Shown: positions 25,579 through 37,874, numbered from the stretch's first letter. The stretch is DNA of 64,000 bases from Seriola aureovittata (GCF_021018895.1 NC_079386.1:17440052-17504051), one strand, 5' to 3'. The notes: generated from the sequence alone by a model not told the origin. Numbers and translations are program-made.

Positions 25579-27225
25579 TTACTTGAGCTTGCACAACTCT
25601 GCAGCGTCTCCATCAGAGCCGTGAAGCCAGAGTCCAGCATAGAGCGGCTGAGTGAAGGTGGTCTGGACTCTGTGGAGGAGAGTCATGGTTTCAGAGACGC
25701 TGTAGAAGGACAGAACACCTGCGCTGTGATCCAGGTACACTCCCACTCTGGAGGGCTGAGAGCCTGTAATGAAATCGGAGGCGTGATGTCTGAACGTGTA
25801 ACTGTTGTCATACGTTAACGCCCAAGACTTATTATTGTATCCAAATGCCCTCGCAGTGAACTTTCCTGTTCTGCTAATGTTTTTGTAGGCGACCGCAATT
25901 GAAACCTTCCCTTTCCTCTCCACCTCCCAGTAACGACGTCCAGTCAGTTCGTTCTCACTCATCACCTGAGACAAACCGGTGAATCTCTCTGGGTGACTGG
26001 ATTGTAACTGCCCTTCAGTCTTTGAAACTTTTCTGTTTCCATCAGATAACATCAGCCCGGTGCCCGCTGTGTTCGGATCCAGTGTGATTTGACTTGAATA
26101 TTGTAAGAACTCGGCTCTGGTCGTGGGCGAAACATCCACGTCCGTGTCTGTCGGTGATTGTTTGATGAAGACCTCACTAACAACAGCCTGTATTCGATCT
26201 CTGGCTGCTGTCATAGCAACCATCGCATCCTCAATGTCCCACAGACGATGGATTTTTGTACTCGGTGAGTCTGGAGACTCAGGAAGTTGTGACGATGAAG
26301 GGTAACCCTGAAGAAACTGGGTGTGGTCCTCTGTGCGTGAGAGCTGCTCCAGCTCGGCGTCTTTCCTCTTCAGCTCAGTGATCTCCTGCTCCAGCTTCTC
26401 CCGAAGCTCTTTGACTCGACTCGCTTCAGTTTTCTGCTGAGATCTGATCTGCTGCTTCACATCCGAGCTTGTTTTCTTGATAAGACGGACCAGCTCGCTG
26501 GAGATCTTCTCGGTGTTCATCACTGCTTTATGAGCAGAGCAATTTATAGCTCTCGCCTCCTGCTGAAGCACCTTCACATCTTTCTCTCGGTTCTGGATCC
26601 TTTGCTGGATTTTTTGCCGACTCAGCTCAAGCTCCTTCTGCTTCTGTGTCCTTTCTGCTGCAGCTGAGACTGTGTCGTGGCCTTTATGTTCATCCATGGA
26701 GCACAGATAACAGATACACTGCTGATCAGTGCGGCAGAAGATCTTCATCACCTCATTGTGACCGGAGCAGATGGTCTCCTGAAGCTTAATGGTGGCGTCA
26801 ACAAGTTTATGTTTTTGAAAAGCAGGAGATTCGTAGTGAGGCTGGAGGTGTTGCTCACAGTAAGAAGCCACACAATTCAGACAGGACTTGACGGCTTTCA
26901 GCTTCCTCTCGCTGCAGACATCACAGGTCACATCTCCAGGTCGGGCGTAGAAGTGATCAGCTGGAGTAGCTCGGAGTCCGGTCTTCTCCAGTTCCTCCAC
27001 TAACTCTGCCAACATGGTGTTTTTCACCAGTGCAGGCCTCCGTATGAAAGTCTCCCGGCACTGAGGACAGCTGTGCACTCTTTTCTTATCGTCATCCCAG
27101 AAAGATTCGATGCAGCTCATGCAGTAGTTATGTCCACAGGGAATAGTCACCGGATCCTCCAGTAGATCCAGACAGATCGAACAACAGAATTTCATTCCGT
27201 CTGCCTTATTTCCCTTCTGCGCCAT
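25579..27225 (-). CDS. TRIM-family E3 ubiquitin ligase (RING, two B-boxes, coiled coil, B30.2), single exon, 548 aa
   Basis: A RING of C3HC4 type (~14-58: CSICLDLLEDP, PCGHNYC, CPQC) should recruit E2 and transfer ubiquitin. It is followed by B-box 1 (~95-135, CDVC...CEQHLQPH), B-box 2 (~147-186, CSGHNEVMKIFC...CYLCSMDEHKGHDTV), a long coiled coil (~190-305) for antiparallel dimerisation, and a PRY-SPRY B30.2 domain (~365-548, LDPNTA, RYWEVE, GVYLDHSAGVLSFYSV) that binds targets. All metal ligands are present. The frame stays open up to a TTG five codons upstream, but the first ATG is at 27225 (MAQKGNK), the usual start of these fish proteins. This is a fish-specific TRIM related to finTRIM/TRIM25/TRIM16-like genes; I cannot name the paralogue. 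An ISRE lies about 30 bp upstream. The intronless coding region suggests a retrocopy origin or a family that normally has one coding exon. Confidence 0.93.
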   Translation of the reverse strand: MAQKGNKADGMKFCCSICLDLLEDPVTIPCGHNYCMSCIESFWDDDKKRVHSCPQCRETFIRRPALVKNTMLAELVEELEKTGLRATPADHFYARPGDVTCDVCSERKLKAVKSCLNCVASYCEQHLQPHYESPAFQKHKLVDATIKLQETICSGHNEVMKIFCRTDQQCICYLCSMDEHKGHDTVSAAAERTQKQKELELSRQKIQQRIQNREKDVKVLQQEARAINCSAHKAVMNTEKISSELVRLIKKTSSDVKQQIRSQQKTEASRVKELREKLEQEITELKRKDAELEQLSRTEDHTQFLQGYPSSSQLPESPDSPSTKIHRLWDIEDAMVAMTAARDRIQAVVSEVFIKQSPTDTDVDVSPTTRAEFLQYSSQITLDPNTAGTGLMLSDGNRKVSKTEGQLQSSHPERFTGLSQVMSENELTGRRYWEVERKGKVSIAVAYKNISRTGKFTARAFGYNNKSWALTYDNSYTFRHHASDFITGSQPSRVGVYLDHSAGVLSFYSVSETMTLLHRVQTTFTQPLYAGLWLHGSDGDAAELCKLK

Positions 27226-27254
27226 TTCACCTATCAACAACAGGGAGCATCTAA

Positions 27255-27266
27255 AGTTTCACTTTC
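27255..27266 (-). promoter_or_regulatory. interferon-stimulated response element (ISRE) upstream of the TRIM gene
   Basis: On the minus strand the bases read GAAAGTGAAACT, a perfect GAAANNGAAACT IRF/ISGF3 site, 30 bases before the TRIM ATG. This suggests induction by type I interferon, as known for many fish TRIM genes. If a 5' noncoding exon exists (the tag/GTGAA just before the ATG looks like an acceptor), the site would be intronic. Confidence 0.65.
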
Positions 27267-27351
27267 ACCACAGCAATTATCACACACAAGCCTTTGATTT
27301 ACTTTCACACTTGCATGCTGATCTACAGTGAGAGTGGCGTGTGCCTCCTGC

Positions 27352-28835
27352 ACCACGCAGCGTGTTGGTTACACCCATCTCTACACTTGCAGATCTGTGA
27401 AAGAGGCAGGAACCAGGAAGTCAGATAAGGAGGGGTTATCAGTCTTTTGTTTCACTCCATGAAAAGGAGCATTTTGAGCCTTTCTAGCCTTCCTTTACTT
27501 GTGTATAGTTGGGATGAACTTTGATACTGTGTCCAGTTCTAATTTACATATTTACAGCCGATATATTGACCTCTTATCATGAGATAAGCCTGTAAAGTTT
27601 AGTGGGAGTGGCTGAGATTGTTCTTCATTTTGTGATACTTTTCTGTTTCCGATGGATAATAATGTTTTTGTGTTTGAATCCAGTCAGATTTGAAATAAAT
27701 TAAGTAAATTAAAGACAGGAAAACAACAGTAACTCAGACACAGGTTGACATTATGCCACTGGATTTGTTTTATTGTCGCATCTATTGTTTGTACAAATCA
27801 GGGTTTTTTTCTTTTTGACAAACACTCACAACCAAACTTATATTTCATATAAACAAACATCACATTATATTTCATTTTTAAGTATTAAAACATGTCTCCT
27901 ACATACGTCCTCAAAAAACTGCTCTCACTTCTCTTTTCACTGCAACCCAGGACTTGTTTTTTTAAAAGCATGTGACACAAACACTCAGACATCAAACCAC
28001 TGAGCTTTAATTTAGATTTTCATTTCAAGATATTATAGCAAATTTGAAGTCAAGAACTCATCAGCTAAATACAAATAAGACTTTAATGGGTCATTTTCTA
28101 GTTTATAGGTTCCAGTTTTAAGGGTCAGGGGTTTAAATGGCTCCAGCTACAAAATCTTTTCCAGTAACAGCAGATTTTTGGATAGCAGCAGCTTCCTCCA
28201 CTACGCAGCATGGTGATAACACCAATCCCTAAACTGGAGGCGTTATCAACCTGTTTCATTTATGGCCTTTGTTTATGATTTTACAATCGGTTTGAACTTT
28301 GGCAGCAGGTTCTGCTCTTTTAAACCTTTTAGATTCAGCTTTGGTAATACGGGAAAGGTGGTAGGAAACAGGTCTCGATTATAGCTTAATAGATGTCCAT
28401 TAGAAACGATCTCACTGTTAACTTCTCCAGAGACTCATTCAGCTTCATTAAAGTAAATATTGTTGTATGAATGAATCCATGTCTAGTAGATACATGTTAA
28501 CAATGTGACAGGAAGACAACAGTAACAAAGACACGGTGGGATAACATGATGCCACTGCATCAGTTTTATTTTCACAGTTGAATTCATCTTTTCTTGATAC
28601 AAATCAGGGTGTTTTCTTTTCTCCAAATGCCCACGCCCTGATCCCAACAAACATACATGTTTCATATCAACACACATCACATTACAGATCATTGTTAGCA
28701 TTAAAACATGTCTACAACATGTCCTCAAAACACTGTTGCTCTCACGTGTCCTTCCACTTCAAGCCAGGACTAGTTTTCCTAAAAAGAATCTCACAGAAAA
28801 ACACCGACAGCTGAGCTTTAATTTAGATTTGAAAA
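27352..28835. repeat. old direct duplication (~0.8 kb units) behind the TRIM gene
   Basis: 27352-28030 and 28186-28835 share an ordered set of matching blocks: 'ctcctgcaccacgcagcgtg' with 'ctccactacgcagcatgg', 'acaaatcagggt', 'catcacatta', 'attaaaacatgtct', and 'gagctttaatttagattt'. They look like two decayed TRIM loci of which mostly upstream and 3'UTR parts survive. Confidence 0.6.
27620..27705 (-). pseudogene. decayed TRIM B30.2 fragment
   Basis: The plus-strand segment 'acttttctgtttcc' through 'tgaatccagt' and 'agatttga' matches the PRY-start region of the intact TRIM at ~26025-26100 (the part encoding QITLDPNTAGTGLMLSDGNRKV) with substitutions and a small deletion. It is a relic of a second copy. 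Confidence 0.6.
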
Positions 28836-29102
28836 TACTCACAGTGAAACTTTGAGCTGTAAAGAAATAACTTTTTACACAGCAAATGTTTTTTTTCTGG
28901 TTTGTAGCTTCCAGGTTCAAAGTTCAGTCTTGTCATTCCAGATAATGGATTGTCTTTAAATTAATAAACATTGATAAACCTCAGAATCTGAGATTTCTTT
29001 TAGGAAAACCAGCACAGGTTGGTTCAAAATCCTAATTTGTCTACTGCACTTAATTAAAAAAAAAATCAGTTTCTGACGAAAATGAGGCATGATGTGAAAT
29101 GA

Positions 29103-29134
<32 letters not shown>

Positions 29135-31660
29135 TGCAGTTAATAAAAACACACACGCAAAGGGCCGAATAACTACAGCAACCCTGAGTCAAATCACTCT
29201 GAAATCTACTCAGTTACTTTGAGTCTTTGACGCGTCGTCTCTGAAACGATCCGTTAACGTCTGTTCAGGAACGAACAACAGCTCACTGAAAAATACAGAG
29301 AGACGAGGTCAGATGAGAAACTCTGAGACAATGAAAAGCACCGACAATCTGGACGATAAGAGGAACGTTTCTTTTGTCTAGTAATCCTGATAAACAATCT
29401 TTGTTGATATCGTTTGCGAACTGCATTAACGGAAACTCATTCATGGATATTTTAGATTCAGTAGCTGACTGTCGAACCTGTTCCTCTTCTGGGTTTGATT
29501 GATTTTTCTGACTCCACAGTTTGTAAAAACGTGCAGATATTAGAAGTTGGAACTTTAACAAACAATATTAACGTTATGTGATTGACTTGTAGTGATGAAT
29601 TCAACCGAGTTTTTGCAAGAAACGAACCAAAAACACGAGTCCAACGCCAGTCTAAAACCTTTTTGGAACATGCAAATCCACCAATATGGTTCTTCAATAC
29701 TACTGCAGACAGTAAGACTGTACTGTTTGTAGTAAACTGCGCATTAATGGCAGAGAGAACAATCACAAATTAGACTCAAAATGATATAAACTGAGCAGAT
29801 TTCAGCCGCTCATTGACCCTGGTGTTGCTGCACCACTAACAGTATCAACAGAAGGCTCCTTTTGGTTTGGTATAAAGCAAAGAGAAAAGAATTAAGACTA
29901 CTGGGTTCATAGCAGGCATAGAAGGTCAAAGGCCAAGCCACTGATTACAAGAGTTTGGCTGCAGTTCAGGTTTCCTCGAGGGTCAACGGTAATTCAATAG
30001 TGAGGCGTGGAGTAGAGCTAACTTGTTATCGACGTATTAAATACTTCATTAGTGTTGGAAAGTAGTGTTAGAACGGACTTTAAGATGATTGGTTTCCTTA
30101 TGTCGAATGACAACTGATATTGATATTTAGCACTATAATCTACGTTTTCATTCTCACTGTCTACAATTACACAAAAACACAAAGCCAGGTGAAGCTGAAT
30201 GTGATGCTGCCGTTTGAGCTGGTTAGTAATGTAAATCTGACCAAGACAACGGTAATTTGTGAACGTCCGTGATTAATCTTTTTAGTTTTTAAAATTATCT
30301 TTGACAGAATTCATTTGGTTCTTCGAAAACTCTTTGAAACCCTGTGCGTTTTTGAAGTTCCCCCTCAAGAACCCATCAGACGCTCTGCGACGCGACCTCA
30401 GCAGCTCATCCTGCCAAATTCTTAATCAGTGGCTCGGGCCAAAGGTAAAGGCCACGGAAAGGTCGTGGTAAGGTCATAACACTGCATCAGGTCAACGCAT
30501 TTATCCAGATGACGACTGATGTTTCGTTTCAAGTTTTAAAAGTACTGACCCCTTTCCCTTAATGCACACACACACACACACACACACAAAATGCACAAAT
30601 GGAACCTCATATTTTTCCCATTTCCACGTGATTTTAAGTTTAAACATTACAATGTGGAAAACGAAATACCCACAGTCACACTTATTTACACACACACATA
30701 CACCTTTCCTTCATCCTCAGTGACTCTAATGACCAGTAATATCAACAGACAGCATGATGGATGTGTGGATGGAGCGATATGATTGGTGGATGACCCACGA
30801 TGTCACAGACACATGAACGTGTATAGAAAGAGATCTGTCGCCGTCCGGTTATTTGTTGCTACTCGATCGATCTTGAACTCGGCTTTAAGGTAAGAACTCT
30901 TTCGTTACAGTTCGTCAACACCCTTCAGAAACCTTGAGTCTTGTTCTTTTTCTGCCTGTTTTTTAATTGAGTCAATAACTAACTTTTGAAAATATATTTC
31001 ACAATGTGAAAATGTCTCCATATCAATGTGGAAAATCTTTTCTTTATCAAGATACAGTGTCTCTTTGGGAAAAACAAGGTTTTTTCAGGGTGCTCACACA
31101 TCATGTCTATGACTATGAGATTATTTCTTTTAACTGTAGTATTTTTATTTTTTTCAAACTGCTACTGTTTCCCTACTTCACAACTGACTCACACAGACAG
31201 ACACCAACAGACAGAGTGGTATTTACAGTATTTACAACATATTTTATCCTCCGTTAACTGCAGGTAGGAGGTCAGAGTTTGGACCGGTCATACTGCAGGT
31301 AGGAACCTCAAAAGGTTGTTGAAACAGTTTTTGAAACGTTGAGGTTTGGAGTTAATTTGAGATACAGTACGAAGCGTGGGGGACGGGTGAAGGACGGGAG
31401 TTGGGTCATAGAGTTTGTCCTTCAGTGAAGTCGAAAGCTCATTGTTTTCAGTTTTTATTTTTCATAAATGAATCTATGGACTCTTTTTTTTTTTTTGGTT
31501 TCTGGTTTGAAAAAAATGTATAACTCAAAGTGGAGATCAGGTCTTAAAAATAACATTTATAAAGCAATCGTTCTTTTATAAACGATCCATTTGCATCATC
31601 TCTCTACTAGTGTCTTTGAGAATCAGAAAACAATTTGGACTAAAGATCGCATCCTGGAGC
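28836..31660. other. intergenic DNA, no gene supported
   Basis: AT-rich sequence with (CA)n at ~29104-29132 and ~30566-30590. Short open frames here show no recognisable domains. A donor-like AAG/gtaaga at ~30890 has no convincing partner exon. Confidence 0.5.
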
Positions 31661-31661
31661 T

Positions 31662-31930
31662 GATTAGCCTAGCTTAGCATAAAGACTGGAAGCAGGGGGA
31701 AACAGCTAGCCTGAAACATGGTTCAAAAACATGTCTAAAGATGAATTATTATTAAACCATTGTATCTTGTTTGTGGTTTAATGAAGATTAATATGCTGTA
31801 CTGTTTTTCTTGTGTATCGGTTTAACTAATAAAATTAAATGTTAAAATGTTAAGCAAGTGATCTTTATTGGTTTAGAGCTGGGCTAGCTGTTTCCCCAGT
31901 TTTCTGTCTTTAGGCTAAGCTAGTCAATCC
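31662..31930. repeat. inverted-repeat interspersed element (AGCTTAGCATAAAGACTGGAA family)
   Basis: The left arm 'cctagcttagcataaagact...acagctagcc' is mirrored by 'gggctagctgtttccccag...ctttaggctaagctag' ~150 bp later, giving arms of ~55 bp. The same family occurs at ~46705-47040 and ~53356-53530. It is a widespread fish nonautonomous repeat. Confidence 0.75.
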
Positions 31931-32901
31931 AAACTTAATGTAGAGACAATAGAACGTAATAGACTTTCTCATCCAACTGTATTTGTGCCAATAACTCAAC
32001 AATTGGTAAAAACTGAAAACAATTAGCCTCGTGTAAATATAGTAAATAGCAAGTGCTAGGTTCTGAGGAGATGAACTTGGGGAGGAAAGGTTTAGGATAT
32101 TAAGAGGAATTGATCAGCAGCGTAAACAGGCACAGTACTCGAATACCTCCTTGGACTGATGGGCGCCACATAGGAGGAATGAGAAACGTCCTTCAGGCCA
32201 GCAGAAGGAGAGCTGGAGGGTAAAGGCAGGAGAAATGGGACGTTTCCCAGTATTAATGGAAGACATCCTGGTCGCCAAGAGGCAGGGACTACAGAGAAAA
32301 TAATCCCTAAACCAGAGGGAGTGTTTTGTAAATGAACCATTGTGTATATCCCAATGAAAATGGGTTGAGGCCTTTTTTTTCAGAGCCTCCAGAATTAAGT
32401 GTCATTCAGACCGGAGGTAATGGCTGTTTTCAGGAAATGCTCCAGTCCCATGAGACACTAGGTGGTGAATCAGTCTAATAGCACCTTCATGGTGTTCCAG
32501 TGTTGATATGGTATATATCCTTCAAGCAGCAGTGAGGTGACTTCATTAGCGTCTAGCCAAAACAAAATGGGACTCTTCTTACAGATCTAAATGGACATAT
32601 GATAGAGGTTTAATGGAGCTCATCAAAGAGGAAGTAAATACTTTCCAGTACAGCAGCAGAGACAGGACTTGTGAAAGTCTTGGGTAGATTAAATGCTGTT
32701 CTAGATGAAAGCTGAGGACAGTTTCCAGGTTTAATTTGAAATAATACTGGGGAACTTCCAGCAAATAGCCTGTATCCCAGACCAGAGTTCATGAGACCTG
32801 TTCAGTTTCTAGCAGGCAAAACGGAAATTCGATTGTTGAGTAGAAGCAACAAAACAATTATAGACTGGCTCCAAGGGAACATATTGGGTTTCAAGTCAAT
32901 C

Positions 32902-34311
32902 AAGACTGTGGAAAAGGACAAGTTCTAGACCAGAGGTGAGGGAACTTGTTGGGTTTCCAGTGGTTGAAACAGGACTGGTTCTAGACCAGAAATGTGGGAA
33001 CTTGTTTGGTTTCCAGTAGAAGAAAGAGGACTGGTTCTGGACCAGAGGTGTGGGAGTTTGTTTGGTTTCCAGTAAAACATACTGGATCTACTCTGGACCA
33101 GAGGGGCAGGAACTTGTTTGGTTTTCTGTAGAAGTGGGGCATGTTCCAGACCAGAGGCAAGGGACCTTGTTTGGTTTCCAGTGATTGAAACAGGACTGGT
33201 TCTAGACCAGAGGTGTGGGAACTTGTTGTTTTCCAGTGGTTGAAACAGGAATGGTTCTGGACCAGAAATGCAGGAACTTGTTTGGTTTCCAGTAAAGGAA
33301 AGAGGACTGGTTCTAGACCAGAGGTCAGGGAACTTGTTTGGTTTCCAGTGGTTGAAACAGGACTGGTTCTGGACCAGAAATGCGGGAACTTGTTTGGTTT
33401 CCAGTAGAGGAAAGAGGACTGGTTCTAGACCAGAGGTCAGGGAACTTGTTTGGTTTCCAGTGGTTGAAACAGGACTGGTTCTGGACCAGAAATGTGGGAA
33501 CTTGTTTGGTTTCCAGTGATTGAAACAGGACTGGTTCTGGACCAGAAATGTGGGAACTTGTTTGGTTTCCAGTAGAGGAAAGAGGACTGGTTCTGGTCCA
33601 GAAATGCGGGAACTTGTTTGGTTTCCAGTGGTTGAAACAGGACTGGTTCTGGACCAGAAATGTGGGAACTTGTTTGGTTTCCAGTAGCAGAAAGAGGTCT
33701 GGTTCTGGACCAGAAATGCGGGAACTTGTTTGGTTTCCAGTGGTTGAAACAGGACTGGTTCTGGACCAGAAATGCGGGAACTTGTTTGGTTTCCGGTAGA
33801 GGAAAGAGGACTGGTTCTGGACCAGAGGGGCAGGAACTCGTTTGGTTTTCTGTAGAAGTGGGGCATGTTCCAGACCAGAGGCAAGGGACCTTGTTTGGTT
33901 TCCAGTAATTGAAACCGGGCAGGTTCTGCACCAGATACGTGGGACCTTGTTTGGTTTCCGGTACATAACAGTTCTAGACCAGATCGGTCCAGTAGGTGAA
34001 AACATGTGCTATCCTAGACTGGATGGTGGTGGACTTTCAGAGGGTCATTTGGTTTCCAAAAGACGAAACAGGATGTGTTCTGGACTGGCAGTGAGGGAAC
34101 TCTGAAACTAGAAATCTAGTTTTTATTGACAACAACAAAAAAAAAAAAAAACGGGAACTGGTTTCAAGGAGTGAGTTCTTGACCAGAGGTGGAGGAAACG
34201 TTCAAATTAAACCAGTGTGTTGTGTTCAGTTTCCAGTTGATGAGAGGGGTTTGTGTTTTAGACCAGAGGAGAGGGAACCTGTTTGGTTTCCAGTACTGGT
34301 GACTCCTGCTC
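32902..34311. repeat. 56-bp minisatellite, ~19 clear units (32915-33985) with a decaying right edge
   Basis: The unit 'ggttctggaccagaaatg' + 'tgggaacttgtttggtttcc' + 'agtggttgaaacaggact' is 56 bp. Variants alternate 'ctagacc' with 'ctggacc' and 'gttgaaac' with 'gaggaaag', so higher-order pairs exist. Degenerate units continue to ~34311, overlapping the last dclk2 exon. Most units contain no stop in any minus-strand frame. Confidence 0.95.
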
Positions 34312-34383
34312 TGGTTCCAGTGTTTCTGCGCTGGTCGGGTCTTCGGTGCTGCTCACAGTCGCAGAGTCGACGGGAGCCTCGTC
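34258..34383 (-). CDS. dclk2: dclk2 terminal exon with minisatellite-derived end
   Basis: The acceptor cggtttag precedes GACGAGG, so the frame continues [23 protein letters not shown]... and ends ...[18 protein letters not shown]. The last ~14 codons are one degenerate 56-bp minisatellite unit read in frame. Mammalian DCLK2 tails here (DDASQ..., TGVSVI) are not visible. It could be a diverged exon or one of several alternative ends. Confidence 0.65.
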   Translation of the reverse strand, partial: DEAPVDSATVSSTEDPTSAETLEPEQESPVLETKQVPSPLV

Positions 34384-36156
34384 CTAAACCGAAAAAACAC
34401 ACAACACTCAGTTCTTCTCTCTGAACTGTACGTCTCCAGCATTCGTGTATGTACGCGGTCGAACGCGCTCTTACCGTCACCCAGGGGTGTGATAGGACCT
34501 CCTCGGCCGTGAAACGAGCATCCACGTTCACCTGCAGCATCTGACTAATCAGCATCTGAGGAACAGGTCATGTGACGGTTAACAGCCTGCAGTAAACTGT
34601 GTGAAGTGAAGCCTCATTCAGACATAGACATCAGATATTTCTGTAGGGTGGTGAGGTGATTTTAACATTACCTGCACCAATCAGCCATTTTATGTGGGTT
34701 ATTATTCTTCTTATAATTAGAGCTGTAATTACCTACTGTTTCCCAGTACTTGTAGCTTATATTTGTTTACATTTTGCCACATTAGCACCATTAAACATAT
34801 GCTAAATTAATTATCATCAGTTCCATTTGCAGTGTACTTGTGAATGTACTGACAATTATCACTGGGTGACTGTGACACTGAAGAAAACTTAAAGATTCTC
34901 AGGCAAGTTCTGAAGCATCTTTTCTCTCTTTTTAGGATTTCTAAGTGGATTTATTAACATGGACATCAGAGGATTAAGATTTGACTGAATTATGACTCTG
35001 AGAAGGAGTGCGATTTCCGACTTAAATTCACCTCCTTCAGTGTCTTTGCACAACTTTCAACTTCTTCTTTTTAGGGTTTGTCCTGCTGAATGTCCATGAC
35101 CATTACGGACAACTACTATTCTACTACAGACCAGTTCCTGTTATTTCCCAACGGTTAAAACGCCGTGCGGAACAATGAAGGAACACAGTGAATATTTCAT
35201 CCAAACAAAACTAGAAAAGTTTAAATTTAACACACAGTATTAACTGTTGATTATATGAGTGAGCGGTACCTTTGCAGGCAGGCTGATGGTGTCCCAGTCT
35301 GGAGATGGAAACTCCAGCTTCCCTCTGAGGATCTGATCAAACAACTCCTCCTGCACATTATTCTCACTGAGGAGGAGGAGGAAAACGCTATTACTTCATT
35401 AACTGGATAAAAAGGACGAAGGTATTTATTCATAAAACACTGTGTAATTAATCTAAATTAACGAGACTCAACTAGATCAACACGTATCATTACATTCATT
35501 ATTGATTACAGATATACTCACTGACCTTCTGAATGGAGGGAACCCACACAGCAGGATGTAGGTGATCACTCCAGCTGCCCAGATATCCACCTTCAGACCA
35601 TAGCTACACAAACAACAGGTTAGTGTTAAAATATATGGATTTAATATAAATATAGTCTGTATCAAAAAGTCTGTGAAGAAATCAACACAAGAGTCAGAGA
35701 TGTAAAAGCTGTGATTGTAACCTGATCATCACAGGTGTAATAACATACATGTAGAAGTATTCAGTGACCATAAACTCCACTTCCGTCTAAATACACTGAA
35801 ACATCATCTCACCCGGTCTCGGCGATGATCTCCGGGGCAACGTACGTCGGCGTGCCGCACACGGTGTAGAGCGGTCCCTCCACTACTGTCGCCAAACCGA
35901 AGTCCCCCAGCTTCAGCGACTTCGTGCCGTCCGGATACTCGCACACCTGCAGAACACAAACGCAAATAACACGCAAATATATTAAAAAAATTCAACTACA
36001 CATGGCGGTAAACACCCGAAGAAAAAAGTAAAGTTATTATTACTCAGGTTTGATTTGTATTTGTGTGGATTTTAAAGCTTCTCCAAATACTTCAAAGAGT
36101 GTAGCTGATATTCATAAACCTACAACACATCACTTCAGATCCTCATAAATATCCAT

Positions 36157-36233
<77 letters not shown>

Positions 36234-36619
36234 CAGCAGGTTCTCTGGTTTGATGTCTCGGTGGACGATGTTCATCCGGTGCAGGTACTTGATGGCTCCT
36301 GCCAGGTTGAACACCATGGCGCTGGCGTCACGCTCGCTGTACTTTGTGGAGGAGGTGATGGCGTCGAACAGGTCGCCGCCCTGAAGGAGGCAGAGGCGTG
36401 AAAAATAGAAACTGTTCACAGGTTTTTAAATGTTTCTGAATATTGTGAAGACAGGAAGAAACACAAGCAGAGAGGAAGAAGAAGAAAAAGATGAAGCACC
36501 TTGACGAGCTCCATGACCAGGAACAGCTGAGAGGGCGTTTCATCCACCTCGATTAACTGGATGATGCTCGGATGCCGAACCCTCCGCAGCACCGCCACCT
36601 CGTTCTCTATCAGATGCTC

Positions 36620-36711
<92 letters not shown>

Positions 36712-37803
36712 AGACAGTTTCAGTGTGTGAGGATATTGTCACGATGATGAAACACGCCATCGCAGACGGATCATCCTCGTCTCACGGCAGAGCTGTTGAT
36801 AAACTCCCGTCTCTCACCCGTTACCTCGGTGGCTCCTCAGATTTCAGCTTTTGTAAACAAGCCAAGCAGAGCTCGGCTTTTGTGAGAACGCTCCAATCTC
36901 CCAGCTGCCCTGAACTACACGCCGCGCACTTTTAATTTCTCCAAACACTGACTGAACGTCACAGAGGGAGAGAGAGAGAGCGGGAAACTCTGCAAGCTTC
37001 TACAAAATAAGTGCCAAGAATAAAAAAGGGATATTTTAACATCTACAATCTGAAGACAGCGGCTGAGGAAGATCATGTTGTATGATTGAAAGCCCCAGAA
37101 CAGCTGCTAAACGGTTCATGTGGTGAGATGATGTTGTTCTCTCTGTCCTGTTCATCAACTCACAACCTGTAGATTTATCTGCCGACGGTCTGATTCTTTG
37201 ATTTGAAGAGTGTGACAGACGTAGAAATCAACATCTCGTTATCGTCACGGTAATTATCATCGAGGACGCTACAGGATGTAAATAAACCAGTGTTACCTTC
37301 CCACAGCAGCGAGCTTTGTCGATGATCTTCAGGGCGTACTCTTGTCCCGTCGACCTGTCAATCAGCAGCACAACAGAAGCTTGAACAGTCGTCCATCAAT
37401 AATTAGGGCTTTAGTAAAAAAAATACAGTTCAAAACCAAAATTCTGAGGTTAAAGTGGTAAATTTATTAGAAAAAACACAAATTAATAGAAAGAAAGTGA
37501 AATATTCTCTGAGAGAAACGACCCCTGCAGGTTTTTATCCTTACCTCTCCACACACTCCTTCACCACGGCAAAGTTTCCATCTCCGATCACTTTGCCAAC
37601 TTTGTACTTATCGTTGATGATGGAGGAAGAAACCGATCGATTGCCGTTCACTGCGAGAAGAAGAGAGAGATTATCATTCTTTAATCTGGATGTTCTCTCT
37701 TCGATTGACTCAACTTTGAACCCACAGTCTGTATTTAACCAAACAGCTCTGCAAGTGTCAGTTTGACGACTTTCGTAAAGCTGTCGGCCGTGAATATGAT
37801 CTA

Positions 37804-37874
<71 letters not shown>

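Noticed and set aside
30780..30890. Possible 5' exon ending in a strong donor (TTTAAG/gtaaga)
   Set aside because: No promoter signal, no partner exon and no downstream plus-strand gene.
32915..33985. CRISPR-like spaced repeats
   Set aside because: Units are directly abutting 56-bp copies with no unique spacers; this is a eukaryotic minisatellite.
32925..34005. Long minus-strand frames (319 and 226 aa) with repeated TKQVP peptides
   Set aside because: Pure translation of the 56-bp minisatellite, open in several frames at once, with no start or promoter context. Reported as a repeat property, not as a gene.
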